From Streptomyces violaceoruber (GTDB taxonomy: Bacteria > Actinomycetota > Actinomycetes > Streptomycetales > Streptomycetaceae): a DNA stretch of 16,833 bases. Of the stretch, positions 14,374 through 16,833 are shown piece after piece. Below the pieces are notes generated by a model. That model did no database searches. It saw only the letters and a program-made list of their open reading frames with translations, and was not told the DNA's origin. The stretch spans positions 1 through 16,833 of the forward strand of contig JODI01000126.1 in the NCBI GenBank assembly GCA_000720805.1, given 5' to 3'. A program made the position numbers and the translations under genes. Each line of letters starts with the position of its first letter. Positions within the stretch are counted from its first letter, which is position 1.

Positions 14374-14475
14374 ACTCCCCCCGCGGCCCCGGCCCCGCAT
14401 CCCGGGCGGGGCGGCACTGCTCCGAACGGGTCGTTCTGCCCGCCCGCCGGGTTTCGGATCCGGGGGCCGGATCAC

Positions 14476-14530
14476 GGGTTGAGGGCGGGGTTGATGGCGG
14501 GGTGTGATCGCGGGTTGTGACGGCCGGGTT
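14476..14530. repeat. degenerate 12-bp tandem repeat
   Basis: GGGTTGA-like units start at 14476, 14488, 14500 and 14512 with exact 12-bp period (GGGTTGAGGGCG, GGGTTGATGGCG, GGGTGTGATCGC, GGGTTGTGACGG); a partial fifth starts at 14526. They lie between the HAD phosphatase stop codon and the sortase-operon start. Confidence 0.5.
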
Positions 14531-14553
14531 CCGGCTCGGACGCGCTCCGCGGC

Positions 14554-15333
14554 TCAGACGCGGTCCACGAGGTCCGCGATCGAGTCCACGACCGTGGAGG
14601 GCCGGTAGGGGAAGTTCTCCACCTGTTCGGGCCGGGTCAGCCCGGTGAGCACCAGGAACGTCTGCATCCCGGCCTCCATGCCGGCCAGTACGTCGGTGTC
14701 CATCCGGTCCCCGATCATCGCGCTGGTCTCGGAGTGCGCGCCGATCGCGTTGAGCCCGGTGCGCATCATCAGCGGGTTCGGCTTGCCTGCGAAGTACGGC
14801 TGCTTGCCGGTGGCCTTGGTGATCAGCGCGGCGACGGCCCCGGTCGCGGGCAGCGGGCCCTCGGTGGAAGGGCCGGTCTCGTCGGGGTTGGTGGCGATGA
14901 AGCGGGCGCCGGCCTCGATGAGCCGTACGGCCTTGGTCATGGCCTCGAAGGAGTAGGTGCGGGTCTCGCCGAGGACGACGTAGTCCGGCTCGTGGTCGGT
15001 GAGGATGTAGCCGATGTCGTGCAGCGCGGTGGTCAGACCGGCCTCGCCGATGACGTACGCCGAGCCGCCCGGCCGCTGGTCGTCCAGGAACTGGGCGGTG
15101 GCGAGGGCCGAGGTCCAGATGGACTCGACCGGCACGTCCAGGCCCATGCGGCGCAGCCGGGCGTGCAGGTCGCGCGGGGTGTAGATCGAGTTGTTGGTGA
15201 GGACCAGGAAGGGCTTCCCGGACTCCTTCAGCTTCTTGAGGAAGGCGTCGGCCCCGGGGATCGGTACGCCCTCGTGGATGAGCACACCGTCCATGTCGGT
15301 GAGCCACGACTCGATGGGCCTGCGTTCTGCCAT
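14554..15333 (-). CDS. NagD-type HAD-superfamily (class IIA) phosphatase
   Basis: A 259-residue cytoplasmic hydrolase predicted to remove phosphate from small sugar- or nucleotide-type substrates. HAD motifs are complete: motif I DMDGV (nucleophile D13, D15), motif II TNNS (46-49), motif III lysine K184 in AGKPNP, motif IV GDRMDTD (D209, D212, D214). The large C2a cap lies between motifs II and III, as in NagD. AGGAGAT precedes the ATG at 15333. Length is normal for the family. It lies downstream of the LAGTG-protein gene with its own likely promoter at 15381-15409. The E. coli namesake is in the GlcNAc operon, which is suggestive here given the glycan genes nearby, but the true substrate is unknown and the family is promiscuous. 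Confidence 0.92.
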   Translation of the reverse strand: MAERRPIESWLTDMDGVLIHEGVPIPGADAFLKKLKESGKPFLVLTNNSIYTPRDLHARLRRMGLDVPVESIWTSALATAQFLDDQRPGGSAYVIGEAGLTTALHDIGYILTDHEPDYVVLGETRTYSFEAMTKAVRLIEAGARFIATNPDETGPSTEGPLPATGAVAALITKATGKQPYFAGKPNPLMMRTGLNAIGAHSETSAMIGDRMDTDVLAGMEAGMQTFLVLTGLTRPEQVENFPYRPSTVVDSIADLVDRV

Positions 15334-15380
15334 GTGCGGGATCTCCTGCCGTACGCGAGTACGCGGTGCTGCGGGGCCCC

Positions 15381-15409
15381 AGCCTAGACAGAGCCGGATC
15401 TTGGGGGAA
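15381..15409 (-). promoter_or_regulatory. candidate promoter of the HAD phosphatase gene
   Basis: On the minus strand a good -10 TAGGCT (15381-15386) follows a weak -35 TTCCCC (15404-15409) at 17 bp, about 48 bp before the ATG. The match supports vegetative sigma use only loosely. Confidence 0.35.
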
Positions 15410-15443
15410 TGGCCGGTTCGAGCGGACGGCGGGAGAGGCCGGG

Positions 15444-16259
15444 TCAGCGGCGCTTGCGGGCCAGCAGGGCACCGGCGGTGACGAGGAGCAGGGCGAGGGC
15501 GGCGGCGAGGGCTCCGGTGATCGGGCCCAGACCGGTGCCGGCGAGTTCGTCGGCGAGGGGAAGCCGGCTGGTGCCGGGTGCGGTGGCGTCGGCACGCGGG
15601 GGTCGGGACGGCGACGTTGACTGCGATGGTGGCGGTGACGGCGAGGGCGAGGGCGCCGACGACGCCGGTGGCATCGGGGCGTCCGCCTCGGAATCGATCT
15701 GGAAGCGGTAGTCGTTCGACTGCCCGACCCAGTCGCCGTCGTCGTCATGCCGTTGTACGACGGCCGCGTTGGCGGTGACCTGGTTCGCCACGGCGTCCGA
15801 GCCGACCGCGAGCCGCACCTTCACGCTGAGCGTCTTCCCCGGCCCGACGGTGAACCCCGGGAACCGGTCCCTCTCCCCCGCGAAGACCCCGACGAGTTCG
15901 TCGGAGTCGGTCCGCTCGAACGGAACGGAGTGCGCGCGGACACCGCCCTCCTCGTAGAACTCCAGGCGGGGCTGCCCCGGTTCAAGGACCCGCCGCTCGT
16001 CGACGAGGACCACCACCGGGTGGATGCTCCCGCAGGTCCGGTCGGTGGCGTTGGTCAGGTCGAGATACCAGACGCCGTACCCGCCGCCGGCTTCATAGAC
16101 CCCCGGCCCTCCGTGAATCCGAGCCCTGACCGGAAAGTCCCGCCCCTCGGCCCCGGCCGCACACACGTCGGCGTACGCCGGACCCACCAGCGGAAGCTGA
16201 ACACCGGCGGCCAGGGCGAGACAGAGCAGAGCAGACGTCATAGGCGATCGCATAAACAC
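15444..16259 (-). CDS. secreted cell-wall protein with LAxTG sorting signal
   Basis: A 271-residue surface protein of unknown function. Signal peptide ends near residue 30 (AYA before DVCAAG), then a beta-rich extracellular domain (about 31-190) with two cysteines (33, 76) and the pattern [12 protein letters not shown], and a Pro/Ser-rich stalk (195-222). The sorting signal is LAGTG (239-243), then a hydrophobic helix (about 246-266) and basic tail ARKRR. LAxTG is the signal used by Streptomyces class E sortases, as in long chaplins. The start is uncertain: GTG 16259, ATG 16253 and ATG 16241 all lack a good ribosome binding site. CCGGGC-GGTGGT-GCCCGG (16269-16286) lies just upstream and may be a terminator for the ROK gene. 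Confidence 0.85.
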   Translation of the reverse strand: MFMRSPMTSALLCLALAAGVQLPLVGPAYADVCAAGAEGRDFPVRARIHGGPGVYEAGGGYGVWYLDLTNATDRTCGSIHPVVVLVDERRVLEPGQPRLEFYEEGGVRAHSVPFERTDSDELVGVFAGERDRFPGFTVGPGKTLSVKVRLAVGSDAVANQVTANAAVVQRHDDDGDWVGQSNDYRFQIDSEADAPMPPASSAPSPSPSPPPSQSTSPSRPPRADATAPGTSRLPLADELAGTGLGPITGALAAALALLLVTAGALLARKRR

Positions 16260-16474
16260 ATGACCATGCCGGGCGGTGGTGCCCGGTGATCGGCGCCGCT
16301 CCGACGGGGTTCACCGAATGGCCCCGCGATGCCGCCCGGTCGGCGGGACGAGCCTGTCGGCCCACGACGGCCCACCTACCCCTCCCCACGCCCGAACACC
16401 GGCGCCAACAACAACTGTGCCGCCCCCTCCGCAACCCCCCACACCCCACCGGAGGCAACCCGCACGGGCACACC

Positions 16475-16573
16475 CCTCCACGCACCCCCGGTTCCCGCAT
16501 CCGCACACCGGCCCCCTTCACGCCGGTCCCGCGCCGCCAGCACCTCACCGACCCCTCGTACGAAAACCGACGG
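16475..16573. repeat. 99-bp exact direct repeat, left copy
   Basis: Every base from 16475 to 16573 matches 16735-16833. The left boundary is sharp (C16474 versus G16734); the right boundary cannot be set because the second copy runs into the window end. Confidence 0.95.
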
Positions 16574-16601
16574 ACCGACCCCTCGTACGAAAACCGACGG
16601 A
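16548..16601. repeat. 27-bp exact tandem duplication
   Basis: Two identical 27-bp units (16548-16574 and 16575-16601) containing CCCCTCGTACGAAAACCGAC. They encode SVFVRGVGP and then SVFVRGVGE on the minus strand, an in-frame nine-codon duplication in the ROK gene. Confidence 0.95.
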
Positions 16602-16734
16602 TCCGCGGCCACCGTCCGGCCCCCCAGCAACACCAGGTCGACGTCCAGCAGCCCCACCAGGTTCGCCGCCGCCTCCCCCAGCACCCGCGCCGCCCGCCCC
16701 CACTCCCCCCGCGCCACCGCCTCCAGGCACAGCG

Positions 16735-16833
16735 CCTCCACGCACCCCCGGTTCCCGCATCCGCACACCGGCCCCCTTCACGCCGGTCCCGCGCCGCCAG
16801 CACCTCACCGACCCCTCGTACGAAAACCGACGG
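16735..16833. repeat. 99-bp exact direct repeat, right copy, truncated by window end
   Basis: Identical to 16475-16573 at a 260-bp offset. A duplication that coincides with the end of the sequence is typical of either a tandem repeat array or a contig-end assembly fault. Confidence 0.95.

Larger units (their letters stand above)
16376..16777 (-). pseudogene. ROK-family protein, rearranged C-terminal part
   Basis: The frame contains the ROK zinc-binding signature VCGCGNRGCVEA, the LVGLLDVDLVLLGG segment, and a C-terminus ending GVWGVAEGAAQLLLAPVFGR, so it is the last third of a ROK regulator or sugar kinase. It is open only from 16777, where an in-frame TGA precedes the zinc motif by a few codons. 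The bases upstream (16735-16833) repeat those at 16475-16573, 260 bp apart; as 260 is not a multiple of three, the copies are read in different frames. Thus SVFVRGV and the zinc motif each occur twice, once out of frame. Residue insertion RCADAGTGGAW before GVPVRVASGG is the second zinc-motif DNA read in another frame. The gene is either disrupted or misassembled; its 5' part is outside the window. Confidence 0.6.

Noticed and set aside
13805..15748. 647-codon reading of the secreted protein gene with a long N-terminal extension
   Set aside because: The extra 466 codons overlap the HAD phosphatase gene in another frame; a GGAGG-preceded ATG at 14350 with a signal peptide is the real start.
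1..16833. CRISPR array, insertion sequence or prophage genes
   Set aside because: No regularly spaced 25-40 bp repeats with unique spacers, no transposase, integrase or phage structural motifs were seen.

Overview
The window is chromosomal DNA from a very GC-rich actinomycete, almost certainly a Streptomyces. Reasons: codon third positions are nearly all G or C; the tRNAs lack an encoded CCA; a bldA-type TTA codon sits in a regulator; and gene order matches, as I recall it, the cslA-glxA-cslZ neighbourhood of S. coelicolor and S. lividans (around SCO2832 to SCO2843).

Layout. 1-235: no gene. Bases 1-135 fold on paper into a nearly continuous hairpin, followed by a tRNA-Lys(CTT) at 236-309. 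271-5851: five minus-strand genes, in transcription order an NlpC/P60 peptidoglycan hydrolase with two peptidoglycan-binding repeats, an SPFH/band-7 membrane protein, an AA10 copper LPMO (lpmP-like), a DUF3592 membrane protein, and a FadD17-like acyl-CoA synthetase whose frame runs into the tRNA. A second identical tRNA-Lys is at 6062-6135. 6173-6781: a long leader without a convincing gene. 6782-10722: cslA (GT2 synthase) and glxA (copper radical oxidase), translationally coupled. 10784-11803: convergent cslZ (GH6 lipoprotein). 11967-12744: a GAF-ANTAR regulator broken by one base. 12745-13097: non-coding. 13098-16259: minus-strand surface-protein genes (class F-like sortase, a membrane-anchored secreted protein, a NagD-type HAD phosphatase, a secreted protein with an LAGTG sorting signal). 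16376-16833: the C-terminal part of a ROK-family protein, rearranged by a 260-bp-period duplication that reaches the window edge.

How the genes work together. cslA, glxA and cslZ are the known set for a beta-1,4-linked glycan laid down at hyphal tips: CslA polymerises and exports, GlxA oxidises or modifies the glycan outside the membrane, CslZ can cut it. The LPMO supplies a second copper oxidase. The NlpC/P60 hydrolase and the SPFH protein lie between the LPMO gene and cslA; by position they are candidates for wall opening and tip scaffolding, but this is inference. A DasR-like palindrome upstream of the LPMO gene would tie it to N-acetylglucosamine signalling.

The signals I consider most worth checking are the 135-nt foldback at the left edge (nine G.U pairs and no A.C mismatches in its stem), the acyl-CoA synthetase stop codon inside a tRNA anticodon loop, the layered cslA leader, the frameshifted TTA-containing ANTAR regulator and the ROK duplication. 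None could be tested here by database search or folding software.
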